A stretch of DNA of 64,000 nt from the NCBI RefSeq assembly GCF_024723255.1, contig NZ_JANIAC010000001.1, positions 883,548 to 947,547 on the forward strand, written 5' to 3'. Both the position numbers and the translations under genes were made by a program. This DNA comes from Aestuariibaculum sp. M13. GTDB taxonomy: Bacteria > Bacteroidota > Bacteroidia > Flavobacteriales > Flavobacteriaceae. The notes below the pieces were generated by a model. The model saw nothing but the letters and a program-made list of their open reading frames with translations. It was not told the origin of the DNA and did not search any database. Positions 1 through 7,618 of this stretch are shown here, piece after piece (within the stretch, counting starts at the first letter, position 1; each line of letters starts with the position of its first letter).

Positions 1-1
1 A

Positions 2-475
2 TTTGGACATAATGACGCCCAAAATTCGAAAGACCATCCCGACAGAAAAACAACTCCTGAAGAATACAAAATTTACATAGGTAACTATATTTCTGAAACC
101 AGATTGAAAGGCGCAACACCAATTATTATTAGTCCAGTAACACGTTGGATTTTTGATGATGAAGGCAAAGCTAGTGAATGCCACGAACCGTATTTAAAAG
201 CCTTAAAAGAGATTTCTGAAGAACAAAAAGTTTCATTGATTGATTTAGATTCAAAAAGTCGAAATCTATTAGATTCCATGGGAAAAGCATGTTCCAGATA
301 TTTGTATATGTATTTTGAGCCTGGCGAGTACTTTCGTTTCCCTGATGGATATCCAGACAACACACATTTTACAGAATTTGGTGCCAGAAAAATGGCCGAA
401 CTGGTCCTTCAGGGCATCATGGAACAAAATTTAGATTTGACTAATCACATTATTCAACCTCACCGTAGAAAATAA
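2..475 (+). CDS. Rhamnogalacturonan acetylesterase (CE12, SGNH), 3' part
   Basis: The reading frame is open from base 2, so the gene starts left of the window. The first visible residues are FGHNDAQ, the block III Asn motif of SGNH rhamnogalacturonan acetylesterases. About 100 residues later comes DNTHFTEFGA, holding the catalytic Asp and His. Block I with the nucleophile Ser must lie outside the window. CE12 enzymes remove O-acetyl groups from galacturonate in rhamnogalacturonan I. The stop codon is one base before the next gene, so the two are almost certainly co-transcribed. The TTG at 104 is internal, not a start. Family assignment is secure; exact substrate is inferred from context. Confidence 0.88.
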   Translation, partial: FGHNDAQNSKDHPDRKTTPEEYKIYIGNYISETRLKGATPIIISPVTRWIFDDEGKASECHEPYLKALKEISEEQKVSLIDLDSKSRNLLDSMGKACSRYLYMYFEPGEYFRFPDGYPDNTHFTEFGARKMAELVLQGIMEQNLDLTNHIIQPHRRK

Positions 476-476
476 A

Positions 477-1463
477 ATGAAGACATTCATCAATTTATAT
501 AGTTTCATCATTATAATTTTCGTGGGAGTTTATGGCTTCGCCCAACAAAATAGATTCCCAAAAGACACCTCGTACCAAGTAGCCAACGAGTATAAAAAAT
601 ATTTAAAATATTTCCCTTACATCACGCCTGCAACAGATTATTTACCCTCAAACGTCAACGAATTTCGTAATGCTATTTATACCACTTTAAGCGATACACC
701 ATACGGTAAAAGAAACTTACATGCCGATGTGTTTTCTCCAAAACAACTAGGTAAATATCCTGCCTTAATTATGATTCATGGTGGTGGGTGGCGCTCCGGT
801 GATAAATCACTGCAAATTCCGATGGCACAAAAACTAGCTACCAGAGGCTTTGTTACTGTTTGTGTGGAATATCAGTTATCACTCGAAGCTAAATACCCTG
901 CCGCAGTATTTAATATAAAAAGTGCTATTAGGTGGCTACGAGCCAATGCTGAAAAATATAATATTAACCCGGACAAAATTGCTATTTCCGGCTGTTCGGC
1001 TGGTGGACAATTAGCCATGCTAGTTGGTCTAACCAATAACGTTCAGGAAAAAGAAGGCGACCACGGAAACCTTGGTTTTTCAAGCGATATTCAAGCCATT
1101 ATAGATATTGATGGGGTTGTCGATTTTATGGCGCCAAACTCTTTAAATTTAAACCGAAGACCAGATTCTCCAGATATTGAATGGCTAGGTGGTTCATTTT
1201 ACGAAAAACCAGAAATATGGAAAGATGCTTCAGGTATTTTCTGGGCTAATGAAAAGTCCTGTCCTATTATGTTTATAAATAGCGGATTTCCACGTTTTCA
1301 TGCCGGACAAGACGAACTCATTGGTATGATGGACCATTGGGGAATTTACAATGAAGTTCATAAATTCGATTATAAAATACATACCTTTTGGTTATTCAAT
1401 CCTTGGGTTAATCAAACGGTTAATTATATAGATAATTTCTTAACTAAAGTATTTCATCCATAA
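477..1463 (+). CDS. Secreted alpha/beta-hydrolase esterase
   Basis: 328 residues with a Sec signal peptide ending near GFAQQ. The oxyanion motif HGGGW is at about residues 101-105. The nucleophile elbow GCSAGG places the catalytic Ser at about 174. A His near the C-terminus (KIHTFW) is the likely third triad member. This is the BD-FAE/esterase-lipase type common in polysaccharide loci, where relatives remove acetyl or feruloyl groups. It sits between CE12 and CE8, so a pectin de-esterification role is likely. The leaving group (acetyl, feruloyl or methyl) cannot be read from the sequence. Confidence 0.8.
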   Translation: MKTFINLYSFIIIIFVGVYGFAQQNRFPKDTSYQVANEYKKYLKYFPYITPATDYLPSNVNEFRNAIYTTLSDTPYGKRNLHADVFSPKQLGKYPALIMIHGGGWRSGDKSLQIPMAQKLATRGFVTVCVEYQLSLEAKYPAAVFNIKSAIRWLRANAEKYNINPDKIAISGCSAGGQLAMLVGLTNNVQEKEGDHGNLGFSSDIQAIIDIDGVVDFMAPNSLNLNRRPDSPDIEWLGGSFYEKPEIWKDASGIFWANEKSCPIMFINSGFPRFHAGQDELIGMMDHWGIYNEVHKFDYKIHTFWLFNPWVNQTVNYIDNFLTKVFHP

Positions 1464-1479
1464 TATCATATATATTCAT

Positions 1480-2370
1480 ATGTTTAATCCCCTTAAATTT
1501 ATTCTTACGATATGTTTACTCATCGTCTTTCAAAACATATCGGCACAAACATCTAACCCTGACAAATACAAATACGATTTTGTTGTTGCTAAAGATGGAA
1601 GTGGCGACTATAAATATATTCAAGAAGCCATTGATGCCATGCGAGTTTTCCCTTTAAGACCTATAAAGCTTTATATTAAAAAAGGCGTTTATACTGAAAA
1701 AATTGAACTTCCGCGTTACAATGTCGATGTTAGTTTTATTGGAGAGGATGTGGATAATACCATTATAACCTTTAATGACTATTCTGGTCGAGGACCTCAC
1801 ATTGGAACCTTTAATTCGTACACCGTAAAAATATCGGGAAATCGCTTTAAAGCCGAAAATATAACCTTCGAAAATTCTTCTGGAACTGTTGGTCAAGCTG
1901 TGGCTTTGTATGTTGATGCAGATAAAGCAGTATTTAAAAACTGTAAATTCCTTGGAAATCAAGACACCATTTATCATGGTGGTGAGTATTCCAGACAACT
2001 TTTTGAAAACTGCTATATTGAGGGCACAACCGATTTTATTTTCGGTCCGGCTACGGCAGTTTTTAAAAACTGCACTATTCACTGTAAATCCGATTCTTAT
2101 ATTACAGCGCCTAATACCCCTAAAGATAAGACTTATGGTTTTGTGTTTCTTGATTGTAAAATTACCACAGCGCAGAACGTAACTAAACTGTATTTAGGAA
2201 GACCGTGGCGTTACTATGCCAAATCGGTTTTTGTGAGATGTGAATTACCTGAAGGCATTAGATCTGAAGGATGGCATAACTGGGGAAACCCTGAAAATGA
2301 AGAAACAGCATTTTTTGCTGAATACAATTGTTACGGAGCAGGTAGTAAAATAAATGAAAGAGTCTCTTAG
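1480..2370 (+). CDS. Pectin methylesterase (CE8), truncated by in-frame amber codon
   Basis: 296 residues with signal peptide (ends near NISAQ) and a right-handed beta-helix pectinesterase fold. All usual catalytic residues are present: Gln of GQAVAL (about 139), Gln-Asp of GNQDT (161-162), Asp of TTDFIFG (185), and Arg/Trp of LGRPW (241/243). The enzyme removes methyl esters from homogalacturonan, preparing it for lyase attack. The frame stops at TAG (2368-2370) right after RVS, where the family normally reads RVxW. The same frame then continues SHQLTKKEADNYT to a TAA at 2452-2454. A single TGG-to-TAG change would explain this. The product lacks about 28 conserved C-terminal residues and may be unstable or inactive. 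Confidence 0.85.
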   Translation: MFNPLKFILTICLLIVFQNISAQTSNPDKYKYDFVVAKDGSGDYKYIQEAIDAMRVFPLRPIKLYIKKGVYTEKIELPRYNVDVSFIGEDVDNTIITFNDYSGRGPHIGTFNSYTVKISGNRFKAENITFENSSGTVGQAVALYVDADKAVFKNCKFLGNQDTIYHGGEYSRQLFENCYIEGTTDFIFGPATAVFKNCTIHCKSDSYITAPNTPKDKTYGFVFLDCKITTAQNVTKLYLGRPWRYYAKSVFVRCELPEGIRSEGWHNWGNPENEETAFFAEYNCYGAGSKINERVS

Positions 2371-2454
2371 TCTCATCAATTAACCAAGAAAGAAGCTGAT
2401 AATTATACTATTGAAACAATATTTAACTCTTGTAATCCTTGGATATTTGAATAA
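2371..2454 (+). pseudogene. Orphaned C-terminal codons of the CE8 gene after the amber stop
   Basis: Read in the same frame as the CE8 gene, these bases encode SHQLTKKEADNYT followed by a short tail ending in NPWIFE and TAA. WSHQLT plus an EAxxYT segment is the normal end of bacterial pectin methylesterases. The residue conservation shows the segment was coding until recently. No start codon serves it, so it is expressed only by stop-codon readthrough. Confidence 0.75.
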
Positions 2455-2487
2455 AAAAAGTCGCTTTTCTACAAAGCGACTTTTTTT
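2453..2487. terminator. Bidirectional Rho-independent terminator
   Basis: The palindrome AAAGTCGCTTT / AAAGCGACTTT has a short TCTAC loop, an A-run on the left and a T-run on the right. It therefore works on both strands. It lies between the convergent CE8 and PL10 genes and ends both transcripts. Confidence 0.9.
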
Positions 2488-2505
2488 GACTAACTCAAAC
2501 AAAAC

Positions 2506-4119
2506 TTAAATACCGTGCTTCGCTTTCCAAGCACTATATTCTGTACTTATTAAATTTTTTGCCCAGGTACCATACCAGGCATAACCATTCCTTCTTTCAT
2601 ATGATATCTCAGCGATTGTTTTTCTTGGGCCACCTCCTTGAGGATCAGTATCTCTACTGCAGAAAAATGGCTCGTTAGGATTGAATGCATTAAACATGGA
2701 TTCATACTGATCTCCTGTGTAATCATCTAAGGTGTAGAATCTTGCCCACATCACATTTCCTGGAGATTCAACTAAAACTTTATCGCCATTTACATCCTGT
2801 AAAGCATAACCAACAATTTTAACTGATTCAAACCAGGCTACCGCACCATTGATGGCGTTAATAACTTCCGCTGATGGACTTTCTAAAGTCATAAGTAATT
2901 TTACAACGCCCACAGACTCCGACCCACTATTTGATGCCAATTCATACGATCTCGCCATCTTTGGTTTTAAGGTCACCGCATCATGTTGGGCGCACCATGC
3001 CGTTTTTATTCCGTTTATAACCACCTGACTTTGTAAAATAACATCAATACCTTTATCAAAAGCGGTTTGTGCTTTACTGATGTAACTATTATCGATTAAA
3101 TCCAGATTATTTTGCTCTAGGAAGATATCACGCATTAAATTCATTACATTACCCATAGCATTGTCATTATAGGTAATATATCTACTATAACCTGATTCTA
3201 ACGGATAAACCTGAGGCCATCCACCGTTGTCATATTGCGCCTCAAAAACCCAATCAATACCTCTTACTGCAGCTTCCAAATAGTCGTTATTAGCGGAGGC
3301 TTGGTAAGCATTTAATAATATTCTTATCTCGCCTATTGTATGGTTATTATCAATGGTTGTATCTACTTTGTCTTTCTTAGATGCTTCCGTTAAATCCGCA
3401 GACGTTTGTTCTCTATCGTATCCTGAAAAATCATTATGGTATTTTGGCCATCCTCCATTATTACGTTGAAATAACAGGACATTTTCAGCTTTTGCTATTT
3501 TTATTGAAACTCCGGAAATATTTACATTTAGTTCTCCTTTAATGCCACTACCATCAATGGCTGTAGCTATTACATTAACCGTTCCGTTTTTTTTAGGGGT
3601 AAGAAGCCCTTCTGCATTAATTTCAGCCATTGACGTGTCGGAAACAGACCAGACAACAACTTTATTAGTTGCATCATTTGGTAATACAGTAACGGAAAAT
3701 TGTTTTGCCTGACCATCGGTAATATCGCTACCTGAAATGCTAATGCTTTCAACTAATACAACCGGACCGGCAACCCCCGAAATTTTAACTGTTTTTTGTG
3801 CAGATAAGCCAGAAGCATCATTGGCTGTAGCAGTAATCTGAACTGTACCATTGTCAAGTGGTGTTAAAATACCATTCTCAGAAATTAAAGCGATAGATTC
3901 ATCAGATACTGACCAGGTTACCGTTCTGTTGGTAGCATTGTTGGGTAAAACAACGGTGGTAAATTGTTTAGCTTGACCATCGGTAATATCACTTCCGTTA
4001 ACTATTACAGATGTTACAAGAATAGTTTTATTCTCATCTACAGCTTCGCTTTCACTACTACATGCGTTTAGGGCAAAAAATCCTAAAGACAAAACTAATA
4101 GTCTCTTTAGTTTTCTCAT
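2506..4119 (-). CDS. Pectate lyase (PL10) lipoprotein with two Ig-like domains
   Basis: 537 residues. The signal peptide ends in the lipobox LNAC, followed by an acidic SSESEAVDE stretch typical of surface-exported Bacteroidota lipoproteins. Two bacterial Ig-like (Big_2) repeats follow, roughly residues 30-115 and 118-205; both contain GSDITDGQAKQF and a WSVSD motif. The rest is the (alpha/alpha)-type PL10 lyase, with NNGGWPK near the start, DNGGWPQVYPL, YNDNAMGNV and the C-terminal RRNGYAWYG. PL10 enzymes cleave de-esterified homogalacturonan by beta-elimination. The gene has its own leader and is separated from the upstream GH operon by 254 bp. Confidence 0.9.
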   Translation of the reverse strand: MRKLKRLLVLSLGFFALNACSSESEAVDENKTILVTSVIVNGSDITDGQAKQFTTVVLPNNATNRTVTWSVSDESIALISENGILTPLDNGTVQITATANDASGLSAQKTVKISGVAGPVVLVESISISGSDITDGQAKQFSVTVLPNDATNKVVVWSVSDTSMAEINAEGLLTPKKNGTVNVIATAIDGSGIKGELNVNISGVSIKIAKAENVLLFQRNNGGWPKYHNDFSGYDREQTSADLTEASKKDKVDTTIDNNHTIGEIRILLNAYQASANNDYLEAAVRGIDWVFEAQYDNGGWPQVYPLESGYSRYITYNDNAMGNVMNLMRDIFLEQNNLDLIDNSYISKAQTAFDKGIDVILQSQVVINGIKTAWCAQHDAVTLKPKMARSYELASNSGSESVGVVKLLMTLESPSAEVINAINGAVAWFESVKIVGYALQDVNGDKVLVESPGNVMWARFYTLDDYTGDQYESMFNAFNPNEPFFCSRDTDPQGGGPRKTIAEISYERRNGYAWYGTWAKNLISTEYSAWKAKHGI

Positions 4120-4155
4120 TAATATGTGGCTTATTTAGTTTAGTTGATAATCGAA

Positions 4156-4169
4156 TACAATCGATTACA
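4156..4169. promoter_or_regulatory. Palindromic operator candidate TACAATCGATTACA
   Basis: This site differs at two positions from the perfect palindrome TGTAATCGATTACA. It lies in the PL10 leader, immediately downstream (minus strand) of a -7-like box TAATATTG at 4177-4170. A closer copy is at the GH28 promoter (12592-12605). A repressor bound here would block the PL10 promoter. The candidate protein would be the GntR-type regulator of this locus or a LacI-type protein elsewhere; this is inference. Confidence 0.4.
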
Positions 4170-4322
4170 CAATATTAAATAATAAATATTACTAATAAAA
4201 ATTTTTTAACTAAAACTTTCTCAAAGTGTTATAGAAATTCTAGTGAAATGTTTTTTAGTATAACCAATTCCTGGGCTTCAATAATATTCACAAGATTATA
4301 GTTCTCCATTTACAACACAACA

Positions 4323-4340
4323 GCACTCCAAATCGAGTGC
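4323..4340 (-). terminator. Weak hairpin terminator after the GH28 operon
   Basis: A six-base-pair stem GCACTC/GAGTGC with a 6-nt loop lies about 35 bp downstream of the stop at 4374 on the minus strand. It is followed by a T/G-rich stretch rather than a clean T-run. The 254 bp between 4120 and 4373 otherwise holds only the PL10 leader and the palindrome at 4156. Confidence 0.4.
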
Positions 4341-4373
4341 ATGTATGCGTCGTTTAAATTAAATAATCCATTT

Positions 4374-6530
4374 TTAAAACATAGGTTGTAGCCCTTCCCA
4401 TTTCACGTTCCATTGTCCATTTTTAGGAAACCCAGGGTTTTCAATAGTACTTCCTTCAAAACCAGCACACATCAATGCAACTGCAGAAAGGACACCGCCA
4501 TTGCCAGGTAAATACAAAGTTAATCTTGGTGTTTGGTAATTATGTCCGGCCGGCAAATATGTATTGGTTACCTCATCACGAAGTAATGCTTTTACAGCAT
4601 CTTCCGGTCTGTTAAGTCTGGTTGCTGTCATGGCTTCCATAGGAAAGTCCCATCCCCATGTATGATCCCAGTGCCAAACCTCATCAACCTTATCGAAGGT
4701 TTTGTTCATCACGGCAACATCAACAAAACCAGTATCTGGCACAAACCCTAAAGCCCCTAAAACAGCTGGATGATCGATGGTATGTTCGCTTGTTGCTGAA
4801 TAGGAATTTGGTACGCTTTCGGCTGCAAGATATACACCTTCACTTTGAGCCAATGGCGATAATTTATCAATTACTTTTTGCCATTCCGGGTCTCTTCCCA
4901 TATCTAAACGTTCACGCCATTGTTGTGCCTTTTCTAAAGCCCATTTCCAATACGCCAGTTCAAACGGAGGATTATAGGTTTCTATTTTATTAAAACATTC
5001 CTGAGCTGGAATAACACCTTTTCCTAAAATATAGCGGTCGTTTTCCTCATCGTAATTAGGGTACGACGCCATAAAATCGGCTGTTGAAAATATCAATTTC
5101 TGATATTTCTCTAAGTTTTCCTTTATTGGATTATTTCTATAAATCAACTCCGCCAGATAAATCACATGCGGTTGTTGCCAGATTAAAAACGACCCGACAT
5201 TAGACGGCGCTTCATCGGCATCATGATCAGTCATTTTTTGCCAACGCACGCCTTTATAACCTTGTCGTTCAGCAATAAGTTTGGCTTTATTATAAGCATC
5301 AAAATACCAGCCTATGCTTTTCTCCAAAAATTCAGTTCTTCCCCATAAGGGATAATGCGCACTGTGCCACCAATACATTTCCATATGTGGTTTCCCAAAC
5401 CAACTGTTATAGGTTAACCCTGTTTCCTGAACCGGATAATGCCCCGCACATTGCGAGCGCGTTAAATATTGTGAAAGTACTACGCGTCGCTCAATTTCAA
5501 AAGCTCTTGGATCGGTACACTCCGAAAAATCGACTGCGCCTCCCGATTGCCAAAATGTCTCCCAAACCGCAATACTATGCGTTTGAACTTCAGTAAAATT
5601 TAAAGTCTCTTTTGGCTCTTCCGAATTAAACTCAACAGCTACCTCAAAACTATCTTCAGCTTGTGGTTGAATGGTAAAATAATGGGGAGCAACCTCAGTT
5701 ACACTTCCTTCTGCATTTAATGAAGCCTGCACCGAATAGACATCATTGTCTAACTTTCTGCTAAATGTAAAACTCTTATCAGACTCTTTGTATACTGTTG
5801 TTTCATGTAAATCGTTATGTTCGTAATTCGTTCCTCGATCGGCAAATTCGTTGGTTGGGTATGGAAATCTGAATTTCAATCTAATTCGTCCTTCTGAAAT
5901 TAAAGGAGACTCAATTTTTGCAGCAATAGCATCTTTTTCACCATCACCATAGGTTATCACTTTAACCGGAATGCCTTCAATGGTAAACTTGCTCTCAATT
6001 TTCCCTTCCCATAAATTCAACTCCTGATTGATATCTTTTAAATCTTCTGGAGAAGCTAAAGTTCCATCAGTCTTTAATATTTCCAGACCTACATTCCCTA
6101 ACTGTAAACGATGAGGATTTGCTCTGAAATAATCGGCAGCATCATTCTTACGCTCATCTTCTCTATTTTGGATTGCATAAAGCGCATCCGGATTTCCGTT
6201 AAAATTGTAGCCTTTTAACGTTTCATTAAACTCATAGTTTTCAGTATTTGGAGACGTATGCCAACCCCACTCTGATTGCGTTCCTAAAGGTACCCCGTTT
6301 TGATAATATTCTGGAAAAGACTGCAATCCTGTAACATCTACTGTAAAAGCAAACTCTCCATTTCCAACGTTTAAAGATCCTAAAGTATCTACTTTCGTTA
6401 TTTTAACATTATGCCTTGTTACAAGCGCCTTACGGTCTATTTTTTCTACTAATGACTCTGCTTTTTCTTTGCATGAATACATTATTATACAAACAAAAGT
6501 TAAGAGGTAAATCCAGTTGTGTTTTTTCAT
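4374..6530 (-). CDS. Six-hairpin glycoside hydrolase-like lipoprotein (GH65/GH95-like)
   Basis: 718 residues from the ATG at 6530. I chose this start because it opens a clean lipoprotein signal (MKKHNWIYLLTF to YSCKE). It also sits just after the leader CAACTAAACCAAAA (complement of 6537-6550), which recurs before the DUF4450 gene. The longer upstream frame would overlap the previous gene. An N-terminal beta-rich domain (SLNVGNGEFAFTVDV) is followed by a helical catalytic-barrel-like region with MEMYWWHSAHYPLWGR, DHDADEAPS and NGGVLSAVALM. This resembles inverting (alpha/alpha)6 glycosidases. The substrate is unknown; the operon suggests a pectin side-chain sugar. Confidence 0.6.
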   Translation of the reverse strand: MKKHNWIYLLTFVCIIMYSCKEKAESLVEKIDRKALVTRHNVKITKVDTLGSLNVGNGEFAFTVDVTGLQSFPEYYQNGVPLGTQSEWGWHTSPNTENYEFNETLKGYNFNGNPDALYAIQNREDERKNDAADYFRANPHRLQLGNVGLEILKTDGTLASPEDLKDINQELNLWEGKIESKFTIEGIPVKVITYGDGEKDAIAAKIESPLISEGRIRLKFRFPYPTNEFADRGTNYEHNDLHETTVYKESDKSFTFSRKLDNDVYSVQASLNAEGSVTEVAPHYFTIQPQAEDSFEVAVEFNSEEPKETLNFTEVQTHSIAVWETFWQSGGAVDFSECTDPRAFEIERRVVLSQYLTRSQCAGHYPVQETGLTYNSWFGKPHMEMYWWHSAHYPLWGRTEFLEKSIGWYFDAYNKAKLIAERQGYKGVRWQKMTDHDADEAPSNVGSFLIWQQPHVIYLAELIYRNNPIKENLEKYQKLIFSTADFMASYPNYDEENDRYILGKGVIPAQECFNKIETYNPPFELAYWKWALEKAQQWRERLDMGRDPEWQKVIDKLSPLAQSEGVYLAAESVPNSYSATSEHTIDHPAVLGALGFVPDTGFVDVAVMNKTFDKVDEVWHWDHTWGWDFPMEAMTATRLNRPEDAVKALLRDEVTNTYLPAGHNYQTPRLTLYLPGNGGVLSAVALMCAGFEGSTIENPGFPKNGQWNVKWEGLQPMF

Positions 6531-6543
6531 TCTATATTTTGGT

Positions 6544-7617
6544 TTAGTTGATTTTAAAAATAAAAGCTGAAGCTGTTTCATATTTCCCTCCTTGTGAAGC
6601 CGTAAACAAATAAGTCGGTTTCCCATTTTGAAATAATACTTGCGGACGCTCAGCTCTACCATACCGATTTAAATGTTTTGGAGCTGGTGGTTGCTGAATA
6701 TATTTACTTAACTCCTGATAGCCTATTTGAGGTTCAGACCAATGTTTTCCATCTCGAGAACTCATATAAAGTCCCTTATCAATACCATACACACCTAAAT
6801 CTCGAGCCAGCATATGAAACATATTTCCATCATACCAAGTAAAAGCATCTTCGCATTGTTCATTATTGCCCATAGTATGAAAATCTATAACTGGATTTCC
6901 TTCATATTTCTCATAAGGTCCTTCAAGCGATTTAGAAATGGTTAATCCATATTTTCTGTTGCCTCTAATTTTAAACTTAGGATGAATGTAGCCTTCCGTA
7001 TCAAAAGATTTATAATATAGCCAATATTCTCCATTTGGATGTTTAAAAAATGATGGATTGGTAGTACAATGGTCATCCCACTCACCTTCATTTCCAGGCA
7101 ACAAAAGCGGTTCATCAGGTCGTTTCCAGGGTCCATAAAGCGAATCGGCCGTAGCCAATCCAATGCGTTGTGTATCTAACTTTCCATTAGAATTCCCCAT
7201 AAAAAAAAGGGCATACTTACCATCTACAAAATGAACACTAGGGTTATGGCACGTTGTAGCATCCCAAAATCCTTCGCCACGTGGAGCTAAAACTGTACTT
7301 ACATACGTATACGGCCCTTCTGGCTTATCGGCGACCGCATGTGCAATTTCCGAAGCATGTGTCCAGCCGCTCATACTTTTAGCTTTTGGCCATCGAGAAA
7401 AAAACACATGAATTTTACCGTTTGGTGCTTCAATAGGGCTGTTGCACCAAACGTAATAATCTTCGAACTCTAAGGCTCTGCCAACCGGGGACAATCGCTT
7501 TTCAAAATCTGATAATTTGGGTTCCTGATTCAACCATTTTAAATCATCTCCAAACGCAGGAAGGCAACTTCCTAAAGACGCTAAAATGCCTGTCGCTAAA
7601 AACTCCTTCCTTTTCAT
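6544..7617 (-). CDS. Five-bladed beta-propeller glycoside hydrolase-like protein
   Basis: 357 residues beginning MKRKEFLATGILASLG, an export signal (possibly a lipoprotein through LGSC). Repeated propeller blades carry motifs such as ALFFMGNSN, PSFFKHPNGEYWLYY, YGLTISKSLEGPY and CEDAFTWYDGNMFHML. Acidic residues on successive blades are typical of the GH43/GH117/GH130-like superfamily. It is likely exo-acting on a pectic oligosaccharide. The gene is 1 bp from the DUF4450 gene upstream and 13 bp from the six-hairpin gene downstream, so the three are one operon. I cannot assign a precise family. Confidence 0.6.
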   Translation of the reverse strand: MKRKEFLATGILASLGSCLPAFGDDLKWLNQEPKLSDFEKRLSPVGRALEFEDYYVWCNSPIEAPNGKIHVFFSRWPKAKSMSGWTHASEIAHAVADKPEGPYTYVSTVLAPRGEGFWDATTCHNPSVHFVDGKYALFFMGNSNGKLDTQRIGLATADSLYGPWKRPDEPLLLPGNEGEWDDHCTTNPSFFKHPNGEYWLYYKSFDTEGYIHPKFKIRGNRKYGLTISKSLEGPYEKYEGNPVIDFHTMGNNEQCEDAFTWYDGNMFHMLARDLGVYGIDKGLYMSSRDGKHWSEPQIGYQELSKYIQQPPAPKHLNRYGRAERPQVLFQNGKPTYLFTASQGGKYETASAFIFKIN

Positions 7618-7618
7618 T

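Noticed and set aside
2371-2454. Frameshift as the cause of the short pectin methylesterase
   Set aside because: The conserved C-terminal residues continue in the same frame after TAG, so a nonsense substitution, not an indel, is the simplest cause.
4250-4290. CAGGAA-like site upstream of the PL10 gene as a member of the direct-repeat module
   Set aside because: Only one imperfect hexamer is present, with no partner and no -7 box at the fixed spacing. PL10 seems to be controlled differently.
6531-6662. Longer N-terminus for the six-hairpin glycosidase starting at 6662
   Set aside because: It would overlap the upstream gene by over 100 bp and bury the lipoprotein signal. The ATG at 6530 follows the recurring leader word.
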